Shown piece by piece: positions 43,690-52,084 of a DNA stretch of 64,000 nt. Origin of the DNA: Bog-473 sp963754445. Its GTDB lineage: Bacteria; Actinomycetota; Acidimicrobiia; Acidimicrobiales; RAAP-2. The notes under the pieces were generated by a model that saw only the letters and a list, made by a program, of their open reading frames with translations, was not told where the DNA came from and did no database searches. A program made the translations under genes and the position numbers. Positions within the stretch are counted from its first letter, which is position 1. Every line of letters starts with the position of its first letter. The stretch is from NCBI GenBank assembly GCA_963754445.1, contig CAVWFT010000002.1, positions 682,001 to 746,000 of the forward strand, read 5' to 3'.

Positions 43690-45009
43690 TCAGGCTGCGC
43701 TCAGGATCCTGTTGGCCGCATCCACCACGGCCTGCCGGTCGGTCGAGATCGATTCCCGGACCGACCCTCGGCCCCGCATGGCTCGGTACCCGCCGAGGAG
43801 TCCCCCGACCCGCTTGACCCGCTCGAACAGGCGTACAGCGACGTACCCGCAGAGTGGCGCGCCGAACGCGGCGATCACCCCGAGCCAGGGACCGGAGTTC
43901 TGGCTGACGACGACGCCGAGGGTGACATAGGTGATGACGAACAGGATGAAGCAGCCCAGGAGTTTCACGGTTGCCTTGACCCCCTCGTTGGTCGGCATCT
44001 TCGCGATCTGTTTCATGATCTGGTACGGAACGACGTGGATGACGGCGCCGACGAGAGCGAACGGGATGGCGACGACCACCCGGACGGCGGACCACACGAG
44101 TGAACGACGGATCGTCCCAGCGGCGTAGGACGCGGCGACCTGGGCGTCCGCCAACCCGACAATCGTGAGGTCTCGGTTGTAGGTCTCGGAGATACGGCGG
44201 AGCTCGACGAAGTCCGCACGGAGGTCGGGGCGCGCATCGAGGACGGCCAGCCGTTCCGCAACGTCCGACCGGCTGAGCAGGGTGACGTCGTGAGGGAGTT
44301 CGCCTCCCGAGCCTCGGGCGACGATCTCTGCGATGTGTGTCAGTTCGTCCGCTTGGACCCACGATGCATACGGAGGGCTGACCACGGCGAGCTGACGTCC
44401 GAGGGACTCGGTCAGAGCCCGCACCTCGAGATGGCCTTTGGGGTCGTCGCCGACCTGATCGGGTCCGACCACCGCCGGCTCACCGAGGCGAACCAGGGCT
44501 CGCGACCGGAAGGTTGCCTTGGCGTCGTAGAGCAGCCCCGCCGCCACCACGGACACGGTGATCCCATCGCTCGCCGCCTCCAGCGCGATGCGGGCGGCGC
44601 CGGTGCGCAGCGGTTGCACCGAGGCCTCGTCGTGGCTGATTCCTTCAGGGAAGAGAGCGACGACCCCCCTGCGAGCAAGGAGGCGGTTCGATGTGGCGAA
44701 GGCCGATCGGTTCTTCCCCGTCCTCGCTCCGTCGATGGCCCGATAGACGGGAATGACCCCAGCCAGCTTCAAGAAGGGCCAGAGCGGCGGGATCTTGAAC
44801 AGCGTCGACTTGCCCAGGAACCTCGGATAGCGGCGGAGCGCCACCATGAGCAGGAGGCCGTCCACGAGGCCATTGGTGTGGTTCGCCACGACGATCACGG
44901 GACCCTCGTCGGGCAGGCGGTCGGCGTGCGCAACCTCCACCCGGCGGAAGAAGATCCGGATGAGGAGCTGGGCCAAGCCGCGCATGATCCCGTCGGCGAG
45001 TCGGCGCAT
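43690..45009 (-). CDS. PlsC-like acyltransferase with C-terminal membrane region
   Basis: This is a glycerol-phosphate/lysophospholipid acyltransferase-type protein of 439 residues. The acyltransferase motifs are NHTNGLVDG (catalytic His and Asp), the GKSTLFKIPPLWPFLKLAGVIPVYR block and FPEGISHDE. The last third adds membrane helices (about 310-400). This long form with an NHxN motif resembles the Gat-type subgroup. It probably acylates a lysolipid or glycerol phosphate at the membrane; the acceptor is not certain. Confidence 0.85.
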   Translation of the reverse strand: MRRLADGIMRGLAQLLIRIFFRRVEVAHADRLPDEGPVIVVANHTNGLVDGLLLMVALRRYPRFLGKSTLFKIPPLWPFLKLAGVIPVYRAIDGARTGKNRSAFATSNRLLARRGVVALFPEGISHDEASVQPLRTGAARIALEAASDGITVSVVAAGLLYDAKATFRSRALVRLGEPAVVGPDQVGDDPKGHLEVRALTESLGRQLAVVSPPYASWVQADELTHIAEIVARGSGGELPHDVTLLSRSDVAERLAVLDARPDLRADFVELRRISETYNRDLTIVGLADAQVAASYAAGTIRRSLVWSAVRVVVAIPFALVGAVIHVVPYQIMKQIAKMPTNEGVKATVKLLGCFILFVITYVTLGVVVSQNSGPWLGVIAAFGAPLCGYVAVRLFERVKRVGGLLGGYRAMRGRGSVRESISTDRQAVVDAANRILSAA

Positions 45010-45039
45010 GGCCCACCACGCTAAGTCGCCGCATCCTGG

Positions 45040-45978
45040 TCAGCTGGTAGGGGGACTCCCGATGATGGATGCCCGCTCCATGGCCCGCCGATGTGGCCAG
45101 TAGTCACTCGACGCGTAGTGCTGGACGGCTCGGTTGTCCCAGAAGGCGACGGCGTTCACGGACCAGGTGAAACGGCACTGGTGTTCGGGTGCATCCGCCT
45201 GGCGGCAGAGCCGGTCCAGCAGCTCCCGGCACTCGACGGGATCCATTCCCTCTATATGGCTGGTGAAGGGCCGGTTGACATACAGGTGGCGCTTTCCCGT
45301 GCCCGGGTGGGTGCAGACGACCGGGTGACGGACGGGAGGGTACTTCTCCTGCGCCGCGCGTCGCTCGTCCTTTGTCATCCCGTGGCCAAAGGTCTGGGTG
45401 AAGTCGTGCACCGCGACCAGACCGTCGATCGTGCCCTTGATCGCGTCGTCGAGCACGTCGTAGGCCGCGTACATGTCCGAGAAGAGGGTGTCCCCTCCGA
45501 TCCCGGGTACCGACAACGCATGGAGGATTGCACCCATGGAGGGACACTCACGCCACGTCACGTCGTGGTGCCAGGCGTTCTCGTAGCCGGTGACCTCGGC
45601 CGTCTTCTCGAAGCGGACGAGTTCGGGCTCGCCGGTGTTGGAGGGAAGGAAGGGGTGGACCTCGAGGTCACCGAACCGGCGGGCGAATTCGACGTGCTGG
45701 GTCGGCGTCATCGGCTGGTCGCGGAAGAAGATGACCTTGTAGTCGAAGAGCGCCTGGCGGATCTCATCGATGACGTCGTCGGGTAATTCGGCGGTCAGAT
45801 CCACGCCGGACAGCTCCGCCCCAACCGTGGAACCGAGTTGCTTGGCGTCGAACGAGCGCCATGTGAGTGACGTCAATCGGTCGCGCTCGGCGGCCAGATG
45901 ACTGAACGGCCCGACATTGACGACGTACCCGGGAAGCTGGAAGTGCCCGGGGGAACGGGACCCGGCCGTCGTGGTCAT
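45040..45978 (-). CDS. TauD/TfdA-family Fe(II)/2-oxoglutarate dioxygenase
   Basis: This alpha-ketoglutarate-dependent dioxygenase has 312 residues. The iron facial triad is present: HxD in WHHDVTW and the distal His in NRAVQHYASSDYWP, followed by the 2-oxoglutarate-binding Arg in HRRAMER. Members hydroxylate sulfonates such as taurine, phenoxyacetates or other acids, with loss of CO2 from 2-oxoglutarate. The ATG at 45978 lies exactly six bases after a TACAGT -10 box, so the mRNA is leaderless. It is divergent from a TetR gene and shares its operator, so that TetR is the likely repressor. Confidence 0.9.
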   Translation of the reverse strand: MTTTAGSRSPGHFQLPGYVVNVGPFSHLAAERDRLTSLTWRSFDAKQLGSTVGAELSGVDLTAELPDDVIDEIRQALFDYKVIFFRDQPMTPTQHVEFARRFGDLEVHPFLPSNTGEPELVRFEKTAEVTGYENAWHHDVTWRECPSMGAILHALSVPGIGGDTLFSDMYAAYDVLDDAIKGTIDGLVAVHDFTQTFGHGMTKDERRAAQEKYPPVRHPVVCTHPGTGKRHLYVNRPFTSHIEGMDPVECRELLDRLCRQADAPEHQCRFTWSVNAVAFWDNRAVQHYASSDYWPHRRAMERASIIGSPPTS

Positions 45979-45983
45979 CCGGC

Positions 45984-46005
45984 TACTGTAGTCAGATGAC
46001 TACAG
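45984..46005. promoter_or_regulatory. Shared symmetric -10 core and TetR-type operator
   Basis: CTGTAGTCA-GA-TGACTACAG (45986-46005) is a perfect 9-bp inverted repeat. It overlaps TACTGTA (45984-45990), which reads TACTGT as the -10 box toward tetR and TACAGT as the -10 box toward the dioxygenase. Each hexamer ends six bases before its ATG. One bound repressor would shut both leaderless genes, and the operator includes the tetR start codon. Confidence 0.75.
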
Positions 46006-46541
46006 CGCGTCCATCGGGTCGGTCCGACGTGATGGAGGCCGTGCTGGAGGCGGCGACGGATCTCTTCGCCCGCCAGGGTCCGGCCGTCACCTCCATCCGT
46101 GAGGTGGCGACCCGTTCCGGGGTCAACCATGGGCTCGTCTACCGGCACTTCGGAACGAAGGACCAGCTGGTCGCGGCGGTCCTCGACCACGCCAGTGACC
46201 AGCTGGACCGGGCGATCGAGTCCGGCTCCGGGGAGACCGCCTCTGTGGCGGAGCGCCAATGGAGGGTCCTGGCCCGGGCCATCCTCGACGGCTACCCGGT
46301 GGGACGCCTGCAGCACCGCTTCCCGGTCGTCGGTCAGCTCATGACCGAGGCCCGGCGCCGCACGGACGACGACACGGCGGCACGGCTTGCGGCGGGTCAC
46401 GTCGTCGCGCTCGAGCTCGGCTGGCGGCTCTTCGAGCCGTTCCTGCGGTCGGCGACGGGACTCGAGGACATGGAAGCGGAGGCCCTGTGGCGCGCCACGA
46501 GCGCCATGAGCGGCCGGGTGATGGCGGCCGCCACCGCCTGA
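45996..46541 (+). CDS. TetR-family transcriptional regulator
   Basis: This 181-residue regulator has the N-terminal TetR helix-turn-helix VMEAVLEAATDLFARQG, then TSIREVATRSGVNHGLVYRHFGTKDQLV (residues about 10-58). A helical ligand domain follows. The divergent TauD-type dioxygenase and the palindrome covering its own start codon make it a likely autoregulated repressor of that gene. The inducer is unknown. It converges with the FtsX permease gene, whose stop is one base away. Confidence 0.88.
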   Translation: MTTARPSGRSDVMEAVLEAATDLFARQGPAVTSIREVATRSGVNHGLVYRHFGTKDQLVAAVLDHASDQLDRAIESGSGETASVAERQWRVLARAILDGYPVGRLQHRFPVVGQLMTEARRRTDDDTAARLAAGHVVALELGWRLFEPFLRSATGLEDMEAEALWRATSAMSGRVMAAATA

Positions 46542-46542
46542 C

Positions 46543-49065
46543 CTACTCGGCGGCGATCGCGGCCAACACGTCCAGCTTGGCGGCTCGGCGCGCCGGCCAG
46601 CTCGCGGCCAGCAGGCCCAACAGGGCGGCAAGGATCAGGAAGATCACGAGGTTCGACACCGGGACCACCGTGTCCGTGATCCCCTGCGAGTGCAGGGACG
46701 AAACGAGTGCGATGCCCAAGAGCGTGCCCACGATGATGCCGACGACCGCTCCGAACACCGAGAGGATCACCGACTCGGAACGGATCATCGCCCGTATCTG
46801 ACGACGTTTCATCCCCACCGCGCGGAGGAGTCCGATCTCGTGTGTCCGCTCGAAGACCGAGAGCATGAGCGTGTTCACGATCCCGATCAACGCAATGATG
46901 ATGGCCAGCGCGAGCAGTGCGTAGACCAGGCCCAGGAGCTGGTTCACCTGGTTCGCCTGGGTCTTTTCGAACTCGGCCCGGCTCTGCACCTGGACGTTGG
47001 GGTATGCGCTGACGGCAGCCTGCACACTCTGCTCGACACGGGCGCTTCCGTCTGTCTTGGCCAGCACGGCAAAGGGCTGTGGATCCTGGAAATGCTGATC
47101 GTAGGTGGCCTGGCTGACGAGGAAGCTTCCGACGAGCTGGTTCGTCTGGTAGATGCCGCCGATGCGTAGGGTCGTCGATCCCGTCAGGGCGAACTTCACC
47201 CTCGCCCGGTCTCCGACCTGGAGGTGGTCCGAGCTCGCCGTGTTGGTATCGATCAAGAGCTGGCCCGTGGACAACGCCCGGGGCGAACCCGAGTCCATGT
47301 TCAAGTTCAGGTTCTGCGACAGATCCTTTGTGGTGATGCCGATCAAGCTCACGATCGACTGCTGGAACTCGAACTGGCCCTGGGAAACGGTCGACGTTGA
47401 GGTGACTCCCGGCACGCGGGCCACCGCCTGTGGCACGGTCGTGCTGATCGTTCCCGGCCCTGCATTGTTCGAGTTCGAGACGATGAGGTCGGCCGCGATC
47501 GCCTGATCGACGCTCGCCGTGGCTGACTTCGACAGCGAGGCGCCGAACACGGCGATGACGGAGACGAGGGCCAGACCGACCATCAACGCCGATGCCGTCT
47601 GCGCCGTCCGTCTCGGGCTCCGCATCGAATTCTCCCGGCCCAGGCGACCCGACATGCCGAACAGCCGGGCCAGGGGTCGTCCGATGACGCTCGACATGGG
47701 ACGGGCCACGGCCGGCGCCAGTCGGGCGACGCCGATGAAGATCAACAGCGCACCGATCCCGACGAGTTGGATGGCGGGGGCCGTCAGTCCCACAGTCAGG
47801 GAGACCACTCCGAGAAGCGTGATCACGATGCCCCAGATGAAGCGCCGGCGCATCGAGATCTCGTACTCACCCTGCTGTTCGGACACGGCCTCCACCGGGG
47901 CGATCCGGACCGCCCGGCGCGCCGGGCTGATGGCAGAGAACACGGTGACCCCGACCCCGACCACGAGGCAGACGATGACGGTCCGCGGTTCGAAGGCGAG
48001 CGGTCCGGACGGGAGCGTGATGCCGAATCCCTTGAGAAGTGCCTCGAGTCCGAGGGCGGCCAGCACGCCCAGTCCCAACCCGACCAAAGACGAAAGAAGT
48101 CCGACGATCGCCGCCTCGCCGAGGACCGATCGGAACACCTGGCGCCGACTCGCGCCGACGATGCGCAGGAGCGCGAGTTCCTTGGTGCGCTGACCCACGA
48201 TGATGGAGAAGGTGTTCAAGATCGTGAACCCACCGACGAACAGGGCGATGAAACCGAACACCAAGAGAGCCGTATTGAAGAAGCTCAACGCATGCCCGAT
48301 GTCGCTGGTCTGCTCGTTCACCACCGTCTGACCCGTGACGACCTCGGCGTCTCTGGGCAGCACGCGAGCGATCGCCTCCTGGACCTGGGCCTTGTTTGCG
48401 TTCGGCGCGGCCAGGACGTTGATGTCGTCGAATTTGCCCACCTCGCCCAAGATCCGCTGGGCCGTGGGGACATCGAACGCGGCCAGCGTTGCCCCGGCGA
48501 GGTTGTCGGCCGTTCCGAACTGGGCCAACCCACTGATGGTGAAGGTCTCGGTCGGACCCGGCAGGAGGATGCGCACGTGCTCTCCCACCGCGAAGTCGTA
48601 CTTCTTGGCCGTCCCGAGGTCCATGACGACGTCGTGCGGCGTGGTCGGCGGAGATCCCTGCACGAGGTGGAGCGCCGAGAGCTGCGACTGCGGATCCCAC
48701 GAGACGCCGATGGTCGGCGCCCCTCCCGTCGAGAGCGCCTTGCCGTCGTGTCCCACGTACTGCGCGCTGCCTCCGACGGTTCCGTCGGCCTCTTGGACCC
48801 CCGGCACGGCCCGCACCGTCGGCAGCAAGGATTCGGGAATGGCGTTGCGGGTGGCGCTCCCGCCCGATCCGAATTGGGCCACCCCGCGGACCTGGAAGTC
48901 GACGTGCTGGTAGATGTTCCCGAACAACGTCTTGAAGGTGTTGTTGAGCGTGTCCGTGAGAACGAACGTGCCCGCAATGAACGTCACGCCCAGGACGATG
49001 GCCAAGGCGGTCAGGGCCAGGCGCAGCTTGTGGGCCAGAATCCCCTTGATGGTGACCTTCCACAT
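46543..49065 (-). CDS. ABC transporter permease, MacB/FtsX type
   Basis: This is the membrane part of a type VII ABC transporter. The 840 residues from ATG 49065 begin WKVTIKGILAHKLRLALTALAIVLGVTFIAG, the canonical first helix. Then come a periplasmic MacB-like domain, an FtsX three-helix block (about 260-400) with NTFSIIVGQRTKELALLRIVGASRRQV, a second periplasmic domain and a second FtsX block (about 720-835) with FERTHEIGLLRAVGMKRRQIR. The ATP-binding partner ends one base before its ATG. It probably exports, or couples mechanically to, an envelope substrate. Confidence 0.9.
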   Translation of the reverse strand: MWKVTIKGILAHKLRLALTALAIVLGVTFIAGTFVLTDTLNNTFKTLFGNIYQHVDFQVRGVAQFGSGGSATRNAIPESLLPTVRAVPGVQEADGTVGGSAQYVGHDGKALSTGGAPTIGVSWDPQSQLSALHLVQGSPPTTPHDVVMDLGTAKKYDFAVGEHVRILLPGPTETFTISGLAQFGTADNLAGATLAAFDVPTAQRILGEVGKFDDINVLAAPNANKAQVQEAIARVLPRDAEVVTGQTVVNEQTSDIGHALSFFNTALLVFGFIALFVGGFTILNTFSIIVGQRTKELALLRIVGASRRQVFRSVLGEAAIVGLLSSLVGLGLGVLAALGLEALLKGFGITLPSGPLAFEPRTVIVCLVVGVGVTVFSAISPARRAVRIAPVEAVSEQQGEYEISMRRRFIWGIVITLLGVVSLTVGLTAPAIQLVGIGALLIFIGVARLAPAVARPMSSVIGRPLARLFGMSGRLGRENSMRSPRRTAQTASALMVGLALVSVIAVFGASLSKSATASVDQAIAADLIVSNSNNAGPGTISTTVPQAVARVPGVTSTSTVSQGQFEFQQSIVSLIGITTKDLSQNLNLNMDSGSPRALSTGQLLIDTNTASSDHLQVGDRARVKFALTGSTTLRIGGIYQTNQLVGSFLVSQATYDQHFQDPQPFAVLAKTDGSARVEQSVQAAVSAYPNVQVQSRAEFEKTQANQVNQLLGLVYALLALAIIIALIGIVNTLMLSVFERTHEIGLLRAVGMKRRQIRAMIRSESVILSVFGAVVGIIVGTLLGIALVSSLHSQGITDTVVPVSNLVIFLILAALLGLLAASWPARRAAKLDVLAAIAAE

Positions 49066-49066
49066 G

Positions 49067-49831
49067 TCAGGTCCCCAGCGTTCGCATGTGCTCGAGCACG
49101 GAGTCGGCCGTTGGATCGTGGAGTTCGTCCACGATGTTCCCGTCGGCGAGGAACACCACCCGATCCGCGTAGGCGGCACCGTGCGGGTCGTGGGTCACCA
49201 TGACGATCGACTGCCCGGAATCGGTAACCGACCGCTTGAGGAACGTCAGCATCTCGTTGGTGGAGTTCGAGTCCAGGTTTCCCGTCGGCTCGTCGGCGAA
49301 GACCAGGTCGGGCCGGTTGATCAGGGCCCGCGCGCAAGCACAGCGCTGTTGCTGTCCGCCGGACATCTCGCTCGGCCGGTGGGTGAGGCGCTCGGCGATC
49401 CCGAGCTGTTGGACCAGATAGTCGAACCAGTCCTTGTCCACCTTGCGCCCCGCCAGGTCGGCCGGGAGGGTGATGTTCTCGCCCGCCGTGAGGGTGGGCA
49501 CCAGATTGAACGATTGGAAGACGAAACCGATCCGGTCGCGCCGCATCTCGGTCATGGCGGCGTCGTCCAGATTGCCGATGTCGAGATCCCCGACGAACGT
49601 CTGCCCCGATGTCGGTCGATCGAGACCGGCCATGCAATGCATGAGCGTCGACTTCCCGGATCCCGAAGGACCCATCACCGCCGTGAAGCGGCCGCGTTCG
49701 AACGTCACGTTGACGCCCGCGACGGCGTTGACCGCCGCCTGCCCGCTGCCGTATGTCTTGCACAAGTCCACCGCGTGGGCGGCCGGCGTCGCCTCGCGTG
49801 GGGTCGTTGTTGCCTCGTCTGTGAGCGTCAC
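49067..49831 (-). CDS. ABC transporter ATP-binding protein, MacB/LolD type
   Basis: This 254-residue ATPase powers the FtsX-type permease that follows. Walker A is GPSGSGKST, the Q-loop is FVFQSFNLVPTLTAGENI, the signature is MSGGQQQR, Walker B is LVFADEPTGNLD and the switch His is in VTHDPHGA. I start at GTG 49831, with GAGG just upstream. The frame is open much further, but that part is unlike ABC proteins. It forms an operon with the permease (1-nt gap). Confidence 0.93.
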   Translation of the reverse strand: MTLTDEATTTPREATPAAHAVDLCKTYGSGQAAVNAVAGVNVTFERGRFTAVMGPSGSGKSTLMHCMAGLDRPTSGQTFVGDLDIGNLDDAAMTEMRRDRIGFVFQSFNLVPTLTAGENITLPADLAGRKVDKDWFDYLVQQLGIAERLTHRPSEMSGGQQQRCACARALINRPDLVFADEPTGNLDSNSTNEMLTFLKRSVTDSGQSIVMVTHDPHGAAYADRVVFLADGNIVDELHDPTADSVLEHMRTLGT

Positions 49832-50116
49832 CGCGCCTCGTTTCGTGATCCGGGGGGAAAGAAGCCGAGTCCTCCCCACTCTTACAAGCGGCAACGACAC
49901 GCACAAGGCAGCCGGCCTGCGAGGCACGGATGGCGTGCGGGAGGGTGCTCCCGAGCGGTGCGCAACCCAGATGGCTACCCTGAGACGCCGACAGGAACGT
50001 GAGCCACCCGGGGGGGCGAGTTCGCATGAACAGGACGTGATTCGCTGAGCCCGCAACATCTGCGCCAGCAGCGCGGTGAACTCGTCGCGGGAGTCATCTC
50101 CGTCGCGGCGGTCATC

Positions 50117-52084
50117 ATGCTGCAACTCGTCCTCTTCCCCATGCCTCTGGGCGTCTGGGTCCAGGGCGCCGTGCTCGGACTCCTCGGCTCCCTCATGGCG
50201 GTCGGCCTGGGCCTCACCTATCGCCTCAACAAAGTGGTCAACTTCGCTCAAGGTGACCTGGGCACGGCCCCGGCGGTGCTCGCCGTGGGGCTCGTCGCAC
50301 TGTCGGGGGTCAACTACTTCCTCGGTCTGGCGACGGGGCTGGCCGCCGCCGTCCTCCTGACCGCGATCGTCGAATTCGTCGTGGTCCGACGATTCCGCCG
50401 CGCACCCCGACTGATCCTGACCGTCGCCACCATCGGGCTGTCACAGGTTCTGGTCGTGCTCAGCCTGCTCATTCCGCGCCTCTGGGGACAGACCCCGATC
50501 TCGAGTGCGGTCATCACCTTTCCCTGGTCCTTCGCGTGGCATCTCAATCCGATCGTCTTCGATGCCAACGACCTCGTCGCCATCATCGTCTCGGTCGCGT
50601 GCCTCACCGGAGTTTCTCTCTGGTTCACCAAGAGCGACATCGGCATCGCGGTCCAGGCAGCCGGCGACCGCCGGGACCGGGCGTCGATGCTCGGGATCCC
50701 CGTCGGCCGGCTGCAATCGATCACGTGGATCGTCGCCGGCGTCCTCTCCTTCGTCAGCATCTTCTTCCAGGCGGCGATTCTCGGCCTGCCCCTCGATCCG
50801 ACCTTCGGGCTCACCGCTCTGGTCACCGCACTTGCGGCATTGGCCCTGGGCAACTTCACCGAACTGCCCGTCATTGCCGCGTCGGCGGTGGCGCTGGGCA
50901 TCCTCCAACAGGGTGTGGCGTGGGACGACCCCACCAATCCGTCGCTCGCCCTGGCCGTCCTCGCCGCCGTCGTGTTCGCCGCCATCGTCGTTCGTCAGCT
51001 CCTGCCCCAACGCAGCGACCGCGAGGTGGAGACCACCCTGGCCCTGGCCGGAAGCGTGCGGGAGCTGACGCCGGCGGCCAAGCATCTGCCCGAGGTGCGA
51101 GCGGGCCTGCCCGCCGCTGGCCTGCTGACCCTGGCCGCCGCGATCACCATTCCGTTGTGGTTCGGCCCTGGGGAGCTCCTACGCGGTTCGGCCCTTCTGG
51201 CCCTGGCCATTGTCGGCTGCTCGGTCGTCGTGCTGACCGGATGGTCCGGTCAGGTGAGCCTCGGACAGATGTCCTTCGCCGCCGTCGGAGCCACGGTCAG
51301 CGCCGTCGCGCTGCTCGATTGGCACTGGGACCTCAGCCTCGCCCTCCTGCTGGCCGGCAGCGCTGCCTCCGTGGTGGCGGTCGTGGTCGGCCTCCCGACC
51401 CTCCGGCTCGACGGCATGTTCGCCGCCGTGACGACGTTGGCCTTCGCCCTGGCCGCGTCGGGATACCTCCTGGTGCCGGTGGAGTTCTCCTGGATCCCCC
51501 AAGGCCAGCTCAATGTCCCGTATTTCTTCGGGATCGCCCTCACCTCGCAGACGTCCACCTTCGAGCTCTGCCTCGGTGTCCTCGTGTTGGTCCTGGTGGC
51601 CATGCATGGCCTCCGGCACAGCCGGACCGGGCGCGTGCTGCGCTCGTTGCCGTCGAACCAACGGGCCGCGTCCGGCTACGGCGTACGGGTGGTGCGGGCC
51701 AAGCTGACCGCCTTCGCAGTCTCGGGCTTCATCGCCGGACTCGCCGGCTGCCTGCTCGTCGTCGTCAACCAGTCGTACCAGCAGACGTCGTTCCTCGTTC
51801 CAGTCAGTCTGGTCGTCTTCACGGCGACTGCGGTGGGCGGATTGGGCTCGGCGCTCGGAGCCGTCCTGGGGGCAGCCATCGTCGAAGGGAGCGCCGTCTA
51901 CCTTCCGCCCAGCTGGCAGTTGTTTCCTTCGGCGCTCGGGGTGTTGATCGTGCTCATCGCGTTTCCGCGGGGTCTGGCCGGGCTCGTCTACGACCTGCGC
52001 GATCAGGCCGTGGCCGCCCTGGCCCGGCGACACCGGGGTGCGGCCACGGGGACCGGCCCACTCGAGCCGGCGGCAACGGCATGA
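50117..52084 (+). CDS. Branched-chain amino acid-type ABC permease, LivH-LivM fusion
   Basis: Two normally separate permeases are joined in one 655-residue protein. Residues about 1-290 match LivH (AVGLGLTYRLNKVVNFAQGDLG, the conserved motif before helix 3). Residues about 330-640 match LivM (VVVLTGWSGQVSLGQMSFAAVGA and LPTLRLDGMFAAVTTLAFA). About 17-19 membrane helices are expected. The stop overlaps the next gene (ATGA). Together with the MFS-LivF-LivG fusion and the binding protein it makes a full importer. The substrate could be amino acids, amides or urea. The start is ATG 50117; no earlier ATG, GTG or TTG is available before an in-frame stop. Confidence 0.9.
   Translation: MLQLVLFPMPLGVWVQGAVLGLLGSLMAVGLGLTYRLNKVVNFAQGDLGTAPAVLAVGLVALSGVNYFLGLATGLAAAVLLTAIVEFVVVRRFRRAPRLILTVATIGLSQVLVVLSLLIPRLWGQTPISSAVITFPWSFAWHLNPIVFDANDLVAIIVSVACLTGVSLWFTKSDIGIAVQAAGDRRDRASMLGIPVGRLQSITWIVAGVLSFVSIFFQAAILGLPLDPTFGLTALVTALAALALGNFTELPVIAASAVALGILQQGVAWDDPTNPSLALAVLAAVVFAAIVVRQLLPQRSDREVETTLALAGSVRELTPAAKHLPEVRAGLPAAGLLTLAAAITIPLWFGPGELLRGSALLALAIVGCSVVVLTGWSGQVSLGQMSFAAVGATVSAVALLDWHWDLSLALLLAGSAASVVAVVVGLPTLRLDGMFAAVTTLAFALAASGYLLVPVEFSWIPQGQLNVPYFFGIALTSQTSTFELCLGVLVLVLVAMHGLRHSRTGRVLRSLPSNQRAASGYGVRVVRAKLTAFAVSGFIAGLAGCLLVVVNQSYQQTSFLVPVSLVVFTATAVGGLGSALGAVLGAAIVEGSAVYLPPSWQLFPSALGVLIVLIAFPRGLAGLVYDLRDQAVAALARRHRGAATGTGPLEPAATA

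Noticed and set aside
50536..52080. Upstream extension of the MFS-LivF-LivG frame
   Set aside because: It overlaps the whole LivM half of the permease in another frame and is Arg/Pro-rich nonsense; the real start is ATG 52081.
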